A stretch of DNA of 64,000 nucleotides, from assembly GCF_008064665.1 (NCBI RefSeq), contig NZ_VRZA01000008.1, forward strand, positions 62,001 to 126,000, read 5' to 3'. The notes under the pieces were generated by a model. It made no database searches and had not been told where the DNA came from. It was given only the letters and a program-made list of their open reading frames with translations. The DNA is from Parahaliea maris. Its GTDB lineage: Bacteria > Pseudomonadota > Gammaproteobacteria > Pseudomonadales > Halieaceae. This document shows, in pieces, positions 24,552 to 33,885 of this stretch (position 1 is the first letter of the stretch; every line of letters starts with the position of its first letter). The position numbers were made by a program, and so were the translations under genes.

Positions 24552-26735
24552 CTAGAAATCGTAGCTGAAATTTACCCCGTATTCCCGAGGCGCGCCATAG
24601 AACTCGACACCGCCACTCGCTATCGACAGATACTGGCCAGAGACATACTCCTTGTCCGTCAGGTTGCGGCCATAGGCCTGCACCCGCCACTTGTCTGTCT
24701 GCAGAGTGAGCAGCGCTGACAACAGCCCCCTGGAATCGAGCAGATCAACATCCTGATAGGCCAGGTTGACCCACTGCTCGTCGACATAACCGTAGTTAAG
24801 ACGCGGGGTCAGGGTGGCGCCATTGAAGACATCGAAGGTGTACTCAACACCGAGTGTATAGGTCAGCTCGGGCGCGTTGAGCATCGAGCCACCGGCGGAA
24901 TCGACAATGAAGGGCGTGTAATCAAAGCACTGGGGCGGCTGGGCACCATTGCTGCACTGGGGCAAATTCGGGTTGCCGGATTGCCGCTCATCGACAAAAG
25001 TGGAAGCGCCAAGCTCGGTGTCTACATAGGCGATCGCCGCGTCAAACAGGAAGCCCCCCAGTTGGGCATCGATGGAGAACTCGGCGCCCATCAGATCGGC
25101 ATCTGCCACATTCTTGATCCCGGAACCGCCCGAGGTGATATCAATCGTGTCGAACTGGAAGTTTTCGTAGTCGCTGTAGAAAACCGCGAATGCGGTTCTT
25201 ACGGCGCCATCCAGCAGCGTCGCTTTCCAGCCCAGTTCATAGGAAAGGACTTCCTCGGGCGCGAAATTATCGCTGGGGTTGGGGTTGTTGTAGCCCCCGG
25301 GTTTCCAGCCGCGGGCAACCGAGCCGTAGATCAGGTGGTCGCCGCGGGTCCAGTTGACCGACAGCTTGCCCACCAGGTCATCGTCCTCGTAGTCGCCGTT
25401 GATCGGAAAGGCGGGGCCTGCGGAAATCGGCCCGAAGTAACCGCCACTGCCCGGCAGGCCACCGGCCTCAAACCAGACTTTACGCAGCCCGAACTCGACC
25501 TGCAGATCATCGGTGAAGTTGTAACCCACCTGCCCGAACAGTCCCGTGGTTTCCTTCTCGATGCCGATGAGGATCAGCGGGCCCGGTGTTTGCAAATTCA
25601 CATCGATCTCGTTGTTCTGGTAGTAGTATCCCGTCACCCACTGCAGATCGCTGTCCGTGGGTGAAACCACCGTGACTTCAAAACTGTCCTGGTCCTCTGC
25701 GATGACCTGGGTCTGTCTCAGCGGCAGCGCCGCGGTAGAGTCGTAATCGTAAACAACATCGATCTCCTTCTCCTGCCTGCCCGCCAGGAAATTGACAGCG
25801 ATGTCATTGTCGAAGGTGTAGGTGACATCCAGCAGCAGGGTGTCGTCACTCTCTTCATGTTTGGGGTCGGCATTGAAGCTGAGATCCCGGACGTCCGCGG
25901 TTCTGGCAAAGGCAAAGGACGAGGTATCCATAGGGCGCGTAGGGTAACCACCGGTGTCCTTGTCGGACGACTCGTACTTCAGGTACAGATCCAGTGAGTC
26001 GATGGGCCGCCACAGCACCCCGAGCCTGCCACGGAATTCGTCGAGGCTGCCCGCATCCGAGTTCGCCGGTCCGATGTCATCGTAAAAGCTGTCACGGTCG
26101 CGCCAGTTGAATGCGGCGCGCACCGCGAGGGTGTCTCCCAGCGAGCCGCCTACTGCACCCTGGGCTTCTGTGGAAGAGTAATTTCCTGCCCCCACCTGGA
26201 TATAACCGTTGAGGTCGGCGCCGATTTCCGGCCGGCGCGAATTGAGCATCACCGCGCCACCGGTGGAGTTGGCGCCGGAGAACGTGCCCTGCGGACCCCT
26301 CAGCACCTGCACGTCGGAGAGGTCATAGAAGCTCAGGGTGTTCACAATCGGCGGCTGGAACAGCCCGTCGATGTACAGCCCGACACCGTTAGTGGCGTTG
26401 GGGTCGCCGCTGGCGAGCCCGATACCGCGAATGTTGACGGACTGGGTAATAGCGGCGTCGTTGATGGAGAGGCTGGGCGCTGCGTATTGCAGATCCTCCA
26501 TTCGCAGAATGGACTTCTTGCGCAACTGGTCAGCGGTCATGGCCGTCATGGCGATGGGAATATCCTGGACATCTCCCGTGCGGCGCTCCGCGGTAACGAC
26601 CACTTCTTCCAGTAACCCTGTGTCGGGTTCAGCCGCCGCAAACGGGCTGAACTGAAGTACCGCGGCGCTCACCGCAAGGGTCAGCAAAGTGTTTCTGGCT
26701 GGCGGGAAAGCAGCAGACTCGTTGTGGATATGCAT
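24552..26735 (-). CDS. TonB-dependent outer-membrane receptor (module A)
   Basis: TonB-dependent transporter of 727 residues for uptake of a scarce ligand across the outer membrane. After a signal peptide (about residues 1-36) comes the TonB-box/plug start LLEEVVVTAERRTGDVQDIP, plug motifs INDAAITQSVNIRGIG and VQVLRGPQGTFSGANSTGGAV, and a 22-strand barrel ending in VNFSYDF with the terminal Phe of outer-membrane proteins. AGGAGA lies upstream of the ATG. It sits between an MFS transporter gene and a tannase-family esterase gene, so it probably imports a quinate or shikimate phenolic ester. Confidence 0.92.
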   Translation of the reverse strand: MHIHNESAAFPPARNTLLTLAVSAAVLQFSPFAAAEPDTGLLEEVVVTAERRTGDVQDIPIAMTAMTADQLRKKSILRMEDLQYAAPSLSINDAAITQSVNIRGIGLASGDPNATNGVGLYIDGLFQPPIVNTLSFYDLSDVQVLRGPQGTFSGANSTGGAVMLNSRRPEIGADLNGYIQVGAGNYSSTEAQGAVGGSLGDTLAVRAAFNWRDRDSFYDDIGPANSDAGSLDEFRGRLGVLWRPIDSLDLYLKYESSDKDTGGYPTRPMDTSSFAFARTADVRDLSFNADPKHEESDDTLLLDVTYTFDNDIAVNFLAGRQEKEIDVVYDYDSTAALPLRQTQVIAEDQDSFEVTVVSPTDSDLQWVTGYYYQNNEIDVNLQTPGPLILIGIEKETTGLFGQVGYNFTDDLQVEFGLRKVWFEAGGLPGSGGYFGPISAGPAFPINGDYEDDDLVGKLSVNWTRGDHLIYGSVARGWKPGGYNNPNPSDNFAPEEVLSYELGWKATLLDGAVRTAFAVFYSDYENFQFDTIDITSGGSGIKNVADADLMGAEFSIDAQLGGFLFDAAIAYVDTELGASTFVDERQSGNPNLPQCSNGAQPPQCFDYTPFIVDSAGGSMLNAPELTYTLGVEYTFDVFNGATLTPRLNYGYVDEQWVNLAYQDVDLLDSRGLLSALLTLQTDKWRVQAYGRNLTDKEYVSGQYLSIASGGVEFYGAPREYGVNFSYDF

Positions 26736-26841
26736 TATATTTATCTCCTGGACGTAATTTTTTAATGCAGTTATTTAGTTGTTTAACCTTTCGCGTTGCC
26801 GCGGTGCCTGGCAGCAAGCCGCTTGCGCTCCTGTCGAGATA

Positions 26842-28137
26842 TCACCCCAGTTCAACGCGACGAACATCACCGACAACAAATATGTAGGCTGCGGCGCCGA
26901 TCAGGCCCAGCGCGCCGATGTAAACGAGTGCACCGTAAAAGGAACCGGTGGCGCCCACGACCAGGCCGATCACGATGGGCGTGACAATGCCGGCCAGGTT
27001 GGCGAAGAAGTTGAAAACACCGCCGGTCAGACCGATTGCGGATTTGGGTGCGACGTCTGAAATGAGTGTCCAGCCGAGATTCACCATGCCCTGGCCGAAG
27101 AAGGCCACCGACATGATCAGTATCACCAGCTGGTTGGAATCCACGAAGTTGGCGGCAATGATGGTTGAGGCGAGTAACAGGCCACCGACAATGGGCAGCT
27201 TGCGCCCGAGATTGGCAGAACCGGTTTTCTCCACCAGTTTGTCGGAAATAATCCCCCCCAGCACTACGCCGACAGAGGCGGCGATATAGGGCAGTACGGC
27301 AAAGGACCCGGACTTCAACCAGTCCATACCGCGCTCGGTCATCAGGTAGGTCGGGAACCAGGTCAGGAAAAATACGAGCGTTGAGTTGCCACAGAACTGA
27401 CCAATTGAAGCGCCCAGAATCTGGCGTTTGGACAGCAGTTCCAGTACCAGCGACCAAGAGAAGGCCGTCGGCTGACCCTGGTGTTCGAGGCCGCCTCCCG
27501 CTGCGATATAGTCCAGCTCGGACTGGTTAACGGACGCGCAGTCGCGCGGATCCCTGTAGATGGCGTACCAACCCAAAGCGAACAACATGCCAATGGCACC
27601 AAACAGTACAAAGAGGGTGCGCCAGCCGAATTCACCGACAATCCAGAACAGCAGCGGGCTGAAGAACGCCAAACCGGCATACTGACCCACCGCGTATATG
27701 CTGTTGGCCCGGGCGCGTTCAGTCTGGGGAAACCAGGTGCTCAGGACCCGACTGTTGGTGGGAAAGCAAGGTGCTTCCGCAGCCCCCAGTGCCAGGCGGC
27801 TGCCAAACAACATCACCACGTTGGCGGCAACACCGTGCAGCAGGGTAAAAAACGACCAGAATCCGAGTGACAGGGTGTAAGTAATACGGGTGCCAAGACG
27901 GTCGAGCACCATGCCCCCTGGCACCTGGGCGAAGGCGTAGGTCCAGGAAAATGCAGAAAACAGGAGTCCCATCAGCGCAGGCGAAATGGTGAATTCTTCC
28001 GCTACCGCAGGCGCAGCCACACCCATAATGGCTCTGTCGAGATAGTTGAGCACCGTCGCGAGACTGATCAGGCAGAGCACAGTCAATCGTACCCGCGTTC
28101 GCTTGGTGCTTGTTATGGTGGCATCCGCCATGGTCAT
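26842..28137 (-). CDS. MFS transporter, ACS-like (module A)
   Basis: Major facilitator of 431 residues with 12 membrane segments, in the anion:cation symporter group that includes GudP and hexuronate carriers. VLNYLDRAIMGVAAPAVAEEF, WTYAFAQVPGGMVLDRLGTR and RLALGAAEAPCFPTNSRVLSTWFP are typical. The ATG at 28137 has GGAGAG 8 nt upstream; longer readings lack a site. It is first in a minus-strand run with the TonB receptor and esterase. Candidate LysR boxes lie in its promoter. The probable cargo is quinate, shikimate or a related hydroxy acid. Confidence 0.87.
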   Translation of the reverse strand: MTMADATITSTKRTRVRLTVLCLISLATVLNYLDRAIMGVAAPAVAEEFTISPALMGLLFSAFSWTYAFAQVPGGMVLDRLGTRITYTLSLGFWSFFTLLHGVAANVVMLFGSRLALGAAEAPCFPTNSRVLSTWFPQTERARANSIYAVGQYAGLAFFSPLLFWIVGEFGWRTLFVLFGAIGMLFALGWYAIYRDPRDCASVNQSELDYIAAGGGLEHQGQPTAFSWSLVLELLSKRQILGASIGQFCGNSTLVFFLTWFPTYLMTERGMDWLKSGSFAVLPYIAASVGVVLGGIISDKLVEKTGSANLGRKLPIVGGLLLASTIIAANFVDSNQLVILIMSVAFFGQGMVNLGWTLISDVAPKSAIGLTGGVFNFFANLAGIVTPIVIGLVVGATGSFYGALVYIGALGLIGAAAYIFVVGDVRRVELG

Positions 28138-28244
28138 GCTTCGCTCTCCGGCCCCGTTATTCGAATGTATTGAGCGCGTTTGACTGAACGTCGGGGCCAA
28201 TCTTAGGGAAAAGCGGCGCAGATAAGCCAATACTCATTGATCCA

Positions 28245-28301
28245 ATGCCTATAACATCAGATTATGGAATGTGGCTGCTGGTGGAGTGGATGTTATAGCA
28301 T
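28245..28301. promoter_or_regulatory. Candidate LysR-type sites upstream of the module A transport operon
   Basis: ATAAC-ATCAG-ATTAT (28251-28265) has the T-N11-A form and matches ATAAC-TCCGT-GTTAT upstream of the LysR gene. The same stretch belongs to a wider inverted pair, ATGCCTATAACATC (28245-28258) and GATGTTATAGCAT (28289-28301). It lies about 115-165 bp upstream of the MFS start. Confidence 0.55.
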
Positions 28302-28325
28302 TGAGTGACGCCAGCCGGGGCACCA

Positions 28326-29216
28326 CTACGCCAGGGAGCGAATCTCCGACTTGGCCAATTCGTAGAACTTGCGCACGTTGCTCGACATCGAAATACCGTT
28401 GTGCCTGAGAAAATGCAGGCGCTGCCGGCTGCCCTTGATCGGTATGGCGCGCAATCCCGGGAAACGATTGGCAATCGCGGTGTATTCAAAGGCGACGGTG
28501 ATACCCAGCCCCTGCTCCACCATCGCACAGGCGGCATCGGCATAGCGCACCATGACGGACATTTCGGGTGACCGGTCAAGTGCGGCAAATTCCCGCTCGA
28601 TGTTCTGGCCGATCAACGTTTCCGGAAAGAAGCAGACCATCTCGTGGTCCACCATGTCGGCAAACCTGACCGACGTTTTGTCGGCCAGGGGGTGATCTAC
28701 GGGAACGACGCACTCCATACCCACGCTGATGGATGGCTCCGCCAGGATCAAGGGGTGATCGGGGTCGTAGAACCCCAGGGCGAAGTCGATTCGCCCCTGG
28801 CTCAGGTACTCTGCGATTTCTTCATTCGGCAGTGATTCCAACCGGATCCGGGCGGTGGGCATCTGCTGTTTTACCCGGGCCATAAGCCAGGGAACCACAT
28901 AATTCGACAGGCTGGGCGTACAGGCGATCTGCAACTGCAGATTGTCGGCCCGGGTAATACGCTGCAAGGTAAAGTCCAGGTCCTCGATACGCTTGTAGAT
29001 GGGCTCCAGCTCCCGGAACAGCTCCTCCCCTTCCGGCGTCGGTACCAGCCGACCCTTGTGGCGCTCGAACAGCGAAATGCCCAGTTTCTGTTCCGTGTAT
29101 TTCAAAAGCCGGCTGACACCGGGTTGCGATACGTGGAGTAACTCCGCCGCTCCGCTCACCGTTTTGGCGATCATGATGGCGCGGAATACTTCGAGCTGTC
29201 TGAAATTGAGCAACAT
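28326..29216 (-). CDS. LysR-family transcriptional regulator (module A)
   Basis: LysR-type activator of 296 residues. The N-terminal winged helix is MLLNFRQLEVFRAIMIAKTV with SGAAELLHVSQPGVSRLLKY, followed by the linker helix and a periplasmic-binding-like effector domain (about residues 90-290). It lies between the MFS gene, on the same strand, and the divergent shikimate/quinate dehydrogenase gene, a typical LysR arrangement. Matching T-N11-A boxes occur in both flanking regions. The inducer is probably quinate, shikimate or protocatechuate. Confidence 0.9.
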   Translation of the reverse strand: MLLNFRQLEVFRAIMIAKTVSGAAELLHVSQPGVSRLLKYTEQKLGISLFERHKGRLVPTPEGEELFRELEPIYKRIEDLDFTLQRITRADNLQLQIACTPSLSNYVVPWLMARVKQQMPTARIRLESLPNEEIAEYLSQGRIDFALGFYDPDHPLILAEPSISVGMECVVPVDHPLADKTSVRFADMVDHEMVCFFPETLIGQNIEREFAALDRSPEMSVMVRYADAACAMVEQGLGITVAFEYTAIANRFPGLRAIPIKGSRQRLHFLRHNGISMSSNVRKFYELAKSEIRSLA

Positions 29217-29330
29217 AGTGTTTACGTCTTGTTAACGGCGTTTTATCGAGCCAGCGTTGCCGGCACGACGCTGCATGGTACCAGTCCGGGCGCCTGCAGG
29301 TGAGAAAACCTCGAGGCGCAGGCCCGGCCG

Positions 29331-29345
29331 ATAACTCCGTGTTAT
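29331..29345. promoter_or_regulatory. LysR box in the divergent promoter region
   Basis: ATAAC-TCCGT-GTTAT is a perfect 5-5-5 inverted repeat with T-N11-A form, 85 bp upstream of the dehydrogenase gene start and 114 bp upstream of the LysR gene start, as expected for a LysR recognition site. Confidence 0.65.
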
Positions 29346-29430
29346 AGGTGATAGAACAACGGATATTTTACAAGCCGCCACCCCTCCCCTGTAATAGCTG
29401 CCGAGAACAAGACCGATAATCAGGTAGCTC

Positions 29431-30324
29431 GTGACCAACATTCCACAACCCAGAGAAGCGCTGACAGCGAAGCCAGCAGGGCCGCAAATGAGGCTGGCCC
29501 TGCTGGGAGCTGGCATATCCCGTTCCAGCATGCCCCGACTCCAGCATCACCTCGGCAGCCTCGTCGGCGTGGAGATTGACTACGGCCTGATCGACGGCGA
29601 GAACTACGGCGAGGCAGATCCCTGCGCGCTAGTCCGACAGTCAATCGAGCAGGGGTATCACGGCCTTAACGTCACCCACCCCTACAAGCAAAAAGTACAC
29701 AACCTTGTGCGGGAACCGGCTATCGCGGGCCATGATCGCATTGGTTCCTACAATACACTGAAGTTTACCGACCGGGGGATCCTGGGAGCGAACACGGACT
29801 ACAGCGGCTTTATCCGGGGCTACCGGTTTCGCCGCGGCGAACAGCTGCCGGGGCATGTTGTCATGTGCGGCGCCGGAGGTGTCGGCAGTGCCATTGCCTT
29901 CGGTTTGCTCGAGCTCGGCTGCGAGCACCTGAGCATCTACGATCTGCAGCCATCCCAGGCGGACGCGCTCGCCAGCAAACTCAGGCAGTTCGGCGGTTCC
30001 GCCGAGGTGCTCGAGCAATCCCGCTTCCCTGACGTCGCCCGAAGTGCGCACGGCCTGGTCAACTGCACAGCCCTCGGCATGCACAGCTATCCCGGCAACG
30101 CCTTCCCCTTCAGCGTCATCGGCTCCCAGCAATGGGCATTCGATGCCGTCTATACCCCACTAAAAACTGAATTCCTGATGCAATGCCAGCAAGCGGGACT
30201 GCAATGCCTGTCGGGGTTCGACCTGTGGATTTTCCAGGGACTCGACGCCTTCAGTGTCTTCACTGGTGTGGATATCGAGGCAGATGAGACCCTCATTGAA
30301 ACTGCGCTCAGCTGGCTGGACTGA
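29431..30324 (+). CDS. Shikimate/quinate dehydrogenase-like protein
   Basis: NAD(P)-dependent dehydrogenase of the AroE/YdiB family, 297 residues. Motifs are LLGAGISRSSMPRLQH for the substrate pocket, the catalytic Lys in GLNVTHPYKQKVH, GANTDYSGFIRG with the catalytic Asp, and the dinucleotide motif VMCGAGGVGSAIAFGLLELG. Lying next to a 3-dehydroshikimate dehydratase, it most likely works catabolically, oxidising quinate to 3-dehydroquinate and/or shikimate to 3-dehydroshikimate. The start is GTG at 29431 with a weak ribosome site; an ATG at 29488 is the alternative. The dehydratase gene follows after 64 bp on the same strand. Confidence 0.87.
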   Translation: MTNIPQPREALTAKPAGPQMRLALLGAGISRSSMPRLQHHLGSLVGVEIDYGLIDGENYGEADPCALVRQSIEQGYHGLNVTHPYKQKVHNLVREPAIAGHDRIGSYNTLKFTDRGILGANTDYSGFIRGYRFRRGEQLPGHVVMCGAGGVGSAIAFGLLELGCEHLSIYDLQPSQADALASKLRQFGGSAEVLEQSRFPDVARSAHGLVNCTALGMHSYPGNAFPFSVIGSQQWAFDAVYTPLKTEFLMQCQQAGLQCLSGFDLWIFQGLDAFSVFTGVDIEADETLIETALSWLD

Positions 30325-30388
30325 GCAACAAGCCCATCCCGCCCCGGCAACGCGTGTGCGGAAATCAATTTCGAAGTAGAGGTTCTGA

Positions 30389-32281
30389 ATGAAACGTTCC
30401 ATCGCCACTGTCTGCCTGTCGGGAGATCTGCGCCAGAAAATCCAGGCTGCCGGCCAGGCGGGTTACGACGGTATCGAAATTTTCGAAAACGACCTGATGC
30501 TGTTCAACGAATCACCTTCCGTCGTCCGGCAGATGGCACAAGACAGCGGCCTTGAGATTATCGCCCTGCAGCCGTTCCGCGATTTCGAGTGCATGCCTGC
30601 GACCAAAATGCAGAAAAACTTTGATCGCGCGGAACGTAAATTCGACCTGATGGAGGAACTCGGCACCGATACGCTGCTGATCTGCAGCAATGTCTCGCCC
30701 CAGTGTGTCGACAACTTCGAACTTGCAGTGGACCAGTTCGGTGAACTCGCGGATCGGGCTGGCCGAAGAACCTTCAAACTCGGATATGAAGCGCTGGCCT
30801 GGGGCCGCCATATTCGCGACTATCAGCAAGCCTGGAAACTGGTCCGGCACGTTGACGCCGACAACCTCGGCGTGGTGCTGGACAGCTTTCATATCTTTGC
30901 GCGCGGCAGGGACCTGAGCACCCTGCGGGAAATCCCGGGTGATCGCATTGCGCTGATCCAGATTGCGGACGCCCCCTGGCTGAAGATGGATGTACTCCAG
31001 TGGAGCCGTCATTTTCGCTGCTTCCCGGGCCAGGGCGACTTCCCGGTTGTCGAGTTCATGGAGTCCGTACTTGAAACCGGTTACAACGGGTACATATCGC
31101 ACGAAATTTTCAACGACGAGTTTCGCTCATCGCCCTGCAAGCGCACGGCTGTGGATGGCATGCGGTCCCTGCTCTGGCTCGAGGAAGAAGTCGCCAGATC
31201 CGTTCCCGACCTGGTCGACACTGAGGCCGAGGCCGTTTCGCACCTGCCGCCCAAGGCCAGCGTCAGGGACTTCGAATTCGTTGAATTTGCAGCACATGGC
31301 GACGACAACGCCACCCTGGTCAACCTGATCACCAGCCTCGGGTTCAGGAAAACGCATCATCACCGCTCCAAGGACGTCGACCTTTACCGCCAGGGCGATG
31401 CCTGCATCGTCATCAATGAGGAGCCCGACAGCTTCGCACAGAACCACTACCTGGTGCATGGCCTCTCCGTGTGCGCCGTGGCCTATCGCAGCGATGACGC
31501 CGACGGCATGGCAGAACGCGCGTCCTGGCTTGGCTACCGAAGCTTTGAAGGCAACGTTGAGAGTGGCGAACTGGATATTCCGGGCATCCGGGGCCTGGGG
31601 GATGAACTCGCCTACTTCGTGCAACGGGACGATACCGGGCAACGATTCTATGATGTGGACTTCCAGCCCATAGAGAGCCCTGCTCTTCCCCCAAGCGCAC
31701 CCGGTACAAACATGCGTATCGATCATATTACCTCCGGCATCTCCGAGTCAGAGTTCCTGTCGATCTCGCTGTTCTACCGCGCGCTGTTCGGCCTGGATAT
31801 TGCCCAGCCTCAGGACCTCATTGATCCCTATGGCATTGTGGTCAGCAGGACCGCGACCAGCAAGGACCACCGCATAAGACTGCCATTCAATATGTCCAGA
31901 AGCTGGGGCGCGTCCACTGAGCGTTTCCGCGAACAGCACAAGGGTTCCGGGGTCCAGCACATCGCGCTGGCCTGCGATGACATCGTCGCCTTCGTCAAGC
32001 GCCTGGATCCATCGATCCAGCTACCGATTCCGCAGAACTATTACGATGACCTGGAGGCCCGTTACGACCTGGAACCGGACCTTCTGGACGCGCTGAGAAC
32101 GCACAACCTGCTGTATGACCAATGCGAAACTGGATTCCTGATCCACTTCTATACCCGGGCCTTCAACGGGCTCTTTTTTGAAGTGCTGCAGCGAACCAGG
32201 TATGGCAACTACGGGGAGAATAACGCGCACGTGCGGATGGCGGCCCAGGCGAGGTTGCGGATGATAGAGCCGTCTGTATGA
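30389..32281 (+). CDS. quiC: 3-Dehydroshikimate dehydratase, two-domain QuiC type
   Basis: Converts 3-dehydroshikimate to protocatechuate, linking quinate/shikimate to the beta-ketoadipate pathway. The 630-residue protein has an N-terminal xylose-isomerase-like TIM barrel (about residues 1-270: MKRSIATVCLSGDL, GYDGIEIFENDLMLF, LDSFHIFARG, RHFRCFPGQGDFPV, SHEIFNDEF) and a C-terminal VOC/4-hydroxyphenylpyruvate dioxygenase-like half (about 280-630). Pseudomonas QuiC has the same two-domain layout and size. GAGG precedes the ATG. It follows the shikimate/quinate dehydrogenase gene and converges on garD with a 15-bp gap. Confidence 0.9.
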   Translation: MKRSIATVCLSGDLRQKIQAAGQAGYDGIEIFENDLMLFNESPSVVRQMAQDSGLEIIALQPFRDFECMPATKMQKNFDRAERKFDLMEELGTDTLLICSNVSPQCVDNFELAVDQFGELADRAGRRTFKLGYEALAWGRHIRDYQQAWKLVRHVDADNLGVVLDSFHIFARGRDLSTLREIPGDRIALIQIADAPWLKMDVLQWSRHFRCFPGQGDFPVVEFMESVLETGYNGYISHEIFNDEFRSSPCKRTAVDGMRSLLWLEEEVARSVPDLVDTEAEAVSHLPPKASVRDFEFVEFAAHGDDNATLVNLITSLGFRKTHHHRSKDVDLYRQGDACIVINEEPDSFAQNHYLVHGLSVCAVAYRSDDADGMAERASWLGYRSFEGNVESGELDIPGIRGLGDELAYFVQRDDTGQRFYDVDFQPIESPALPPSAPGTNMRIDHITSGISESEFLSISLFYRALFGLDIAQPQDLIDPYGIVVSRTATSKDHRIRLPFNMSRSWGASTERFREQHKGSGVQHIALACDDIVAFVKRLDPSIQLPIPQNYYDDLEARYDLEPDLLDALRTHNLLYDQCETGFLIHFYTRAFNGLFFEVLQRTRYGNYGENNAHVRMAAQARLRMIEPSV

Positions 32282-32296
32282 CGACTTAGGCAACGA

Positions 32297-33853
32297 TCAG
32301 GTCACCGGCGCCGGATTGAACAGCACCAGGTCGTTGTGGATCCGGTGCTTTTCGGCCCAGGTCTTTTCACCACTGGCCACCGAGAGATAGAGCCGGAAAA
32401 TCTCCCAGCCCAGTTCCTCCAGCGTTACCCCCCCGGACAGAATCCGCCCGGCGTCCACGTCGATCAGGTCCGCCCAGCGCTCCGCTAGTTCACTGCGGGT
32501 CGCCACCTTGATCACCGGCGCCATCGCCAGGCCGTAGGGCGTGCCCCTGCCCGTGGTGAAAATGTGCAGGTTCATACCTGCCGCCAGTTGCAGGGTGCCG
32601 CAGATGAAGTCGCTGGCGGGCGTGGCGCAGTAGTTCAGGCCCTTCACCCGCACGCGCTCCCCCGGGGGCACCACGCCGGCTATCGGGCTGGAACCGGACT
32701 TGGCGATGGACCCCATGGCTTTCTCGACGATGTTGTTCAGCCCGCCCTTCTTGTTGCCGGGCGTGGTATTGGCACTGCGGTCGGCCATGCCGCGGGCGAG
32801 ATACTGGTCGTACCACGCCATTTCATGCACCAGGGCATCGGCGATTTCGGCGCTGGCCGCCCTGGGCGTCAACAGGTGGATGCCGTCGCGCACCTCGGTA
32901 TTTTCCGAGAACATCACCGTGGCCCCGGCCCGCACCAGCAGGTCCGCCGCCACCCCGAGGGCCGGATTGGCGGTGATCCCGGAGAAGGCGTCACTGCCGC
33001 CGCACTGCATGCCCACCACCAGGTCGGAAGCCGGGCAGGTCTCTCTGCGTCGCTGGTTGAGCTTTTCGAGGCGCCGTTCCAGCAGGCCCATGATGTGCTC
33101 CACCATGCCGGAGAAGCCGTTCTCCGAGGACTGCAGGCGGTACAGCCACTCCGCCTCGGACTGGTTGGCGGTCATCGCATCGTTGTCCGGGAACAACTGG
33201 CCGGGCTGCAGCTTTTCACAGCCCAGGCCGATCACCAGCGCCTGGCCGCCCAGATTGGGGTTGCGGCTGAGGTTGTAGAGTGTACGAATGGGCACCACCG
33301 CATCGGGCGCGTTGATCGCCACGCCACAGCCATAACTGTGAATCAGCGGCACGATATCGTCCACGTTCGGGTATTTGGGCAACAGCGTTTCCCGGGCCAG
33401 TTTGACACAGTGCTCCAGCACACCCGCCACACACTGTACCGTGGTACTCACCCCCAGCAGGTTACGGGTACCCACGCTGCCGTCGTCATTGCGATACCCC
33501 TGAAAGGTGTATCCCTCCAGGGGCTCAAGACCAGCACCCGCCGTGGCAGCTCCAGGCACCTTGTCCAGGGCCGGCGCGTCCGGCATCCGCAACTGCTGCT
33601 CGGTCACCCAGGCGCCCCGGGAGATATCCCGCAGGGCGTAGCCGATGACCTGGCCGTAGCGAATGACCGCTTCACCCGCCGCGATATCGCGGAGCGCGAC
33701 CTTGTGGCTCTGGGGAATCGCCTCGATCGCTTCGAGGTCATCGGCAAAGCGACTGCCCGCTGCCACGCCCTGGGCATTGATCACGACACCCACGGTGTCC
33801 CTCTCATGCAAGCGGATGTAACGCGGTGAATCGGAATGCTGGATCAGGTCCAT
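32297..33853 (-). CDS. garD: Galactarate dehydratase
   Basis: Dehydrates meso-galactarate to 5-dehydro-4-deoxyglucarate. It is colinear with E. coli GarD from memory over its whole 518 residues: an N-terminal SAF-like domain ([20 protein letters not shown]), then [68 protein letters not shown] and the C-terminal FNPAPVT. Conserved Cys and His residues fit the iron-dependent UxaA/GarD family. A GAGGAGG ribosome site precedes the ATG. It follows gudP by 32 bp in one operon. Confidence 0.93.
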   Translation of the reverse strand: MDLIQHSDSPRYIRLHERDTVGVVINAQGVAAGSRFADDLEAIEAIPQSHKVALRDIAAGEAVIRYGQVIGYALRDISRGAWVTEQQLRMPDAPALDKVPGAATAGAGLEPLEGYTFQGYRNDDGSVGTRNLLGVSTTVQCVAGVLEHCVKLARETLLPKYPNVDDIVPLIHSYGCGVAINAPDAVVPIRTLYNLSRNPNLGGQALVIGLGCEKLQPGQLFPDNDAMTANQSEAEWLYRLQSSENGFSGMVEHIMGLLERRLEKLNQRRRETCPASDLVVGMQCGGSDAFSGITANPALGVAADLLVRAGATVMFSENTEVRDGIHLLTPRAASAEIADALVHEMAWYDQYLARGMADRSANTTPGNKKGGLNNIVEKAMGSIAKSGSSPIAGVVPPGERVRVKGLNYCATPASDFICGTLQLAAGMNLHIFTTGRGTPYGLAMAPVIKVATRSELAERWADLIDVDAGRILSGGVTLEELGWEIFRLYLSVASGEKTWAEKHRIHNDLVLFNPAPVT

Positions 33854-33885
33854 GGCGGGTTACCTCCTCAATGACTCGCAGCAGG

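Noticed and set aside
32564-33829. 421-codon plus-strand ORF over garD
   Set aside because: It is a shadow of garD, which matches the E. coli enzyme end to end.
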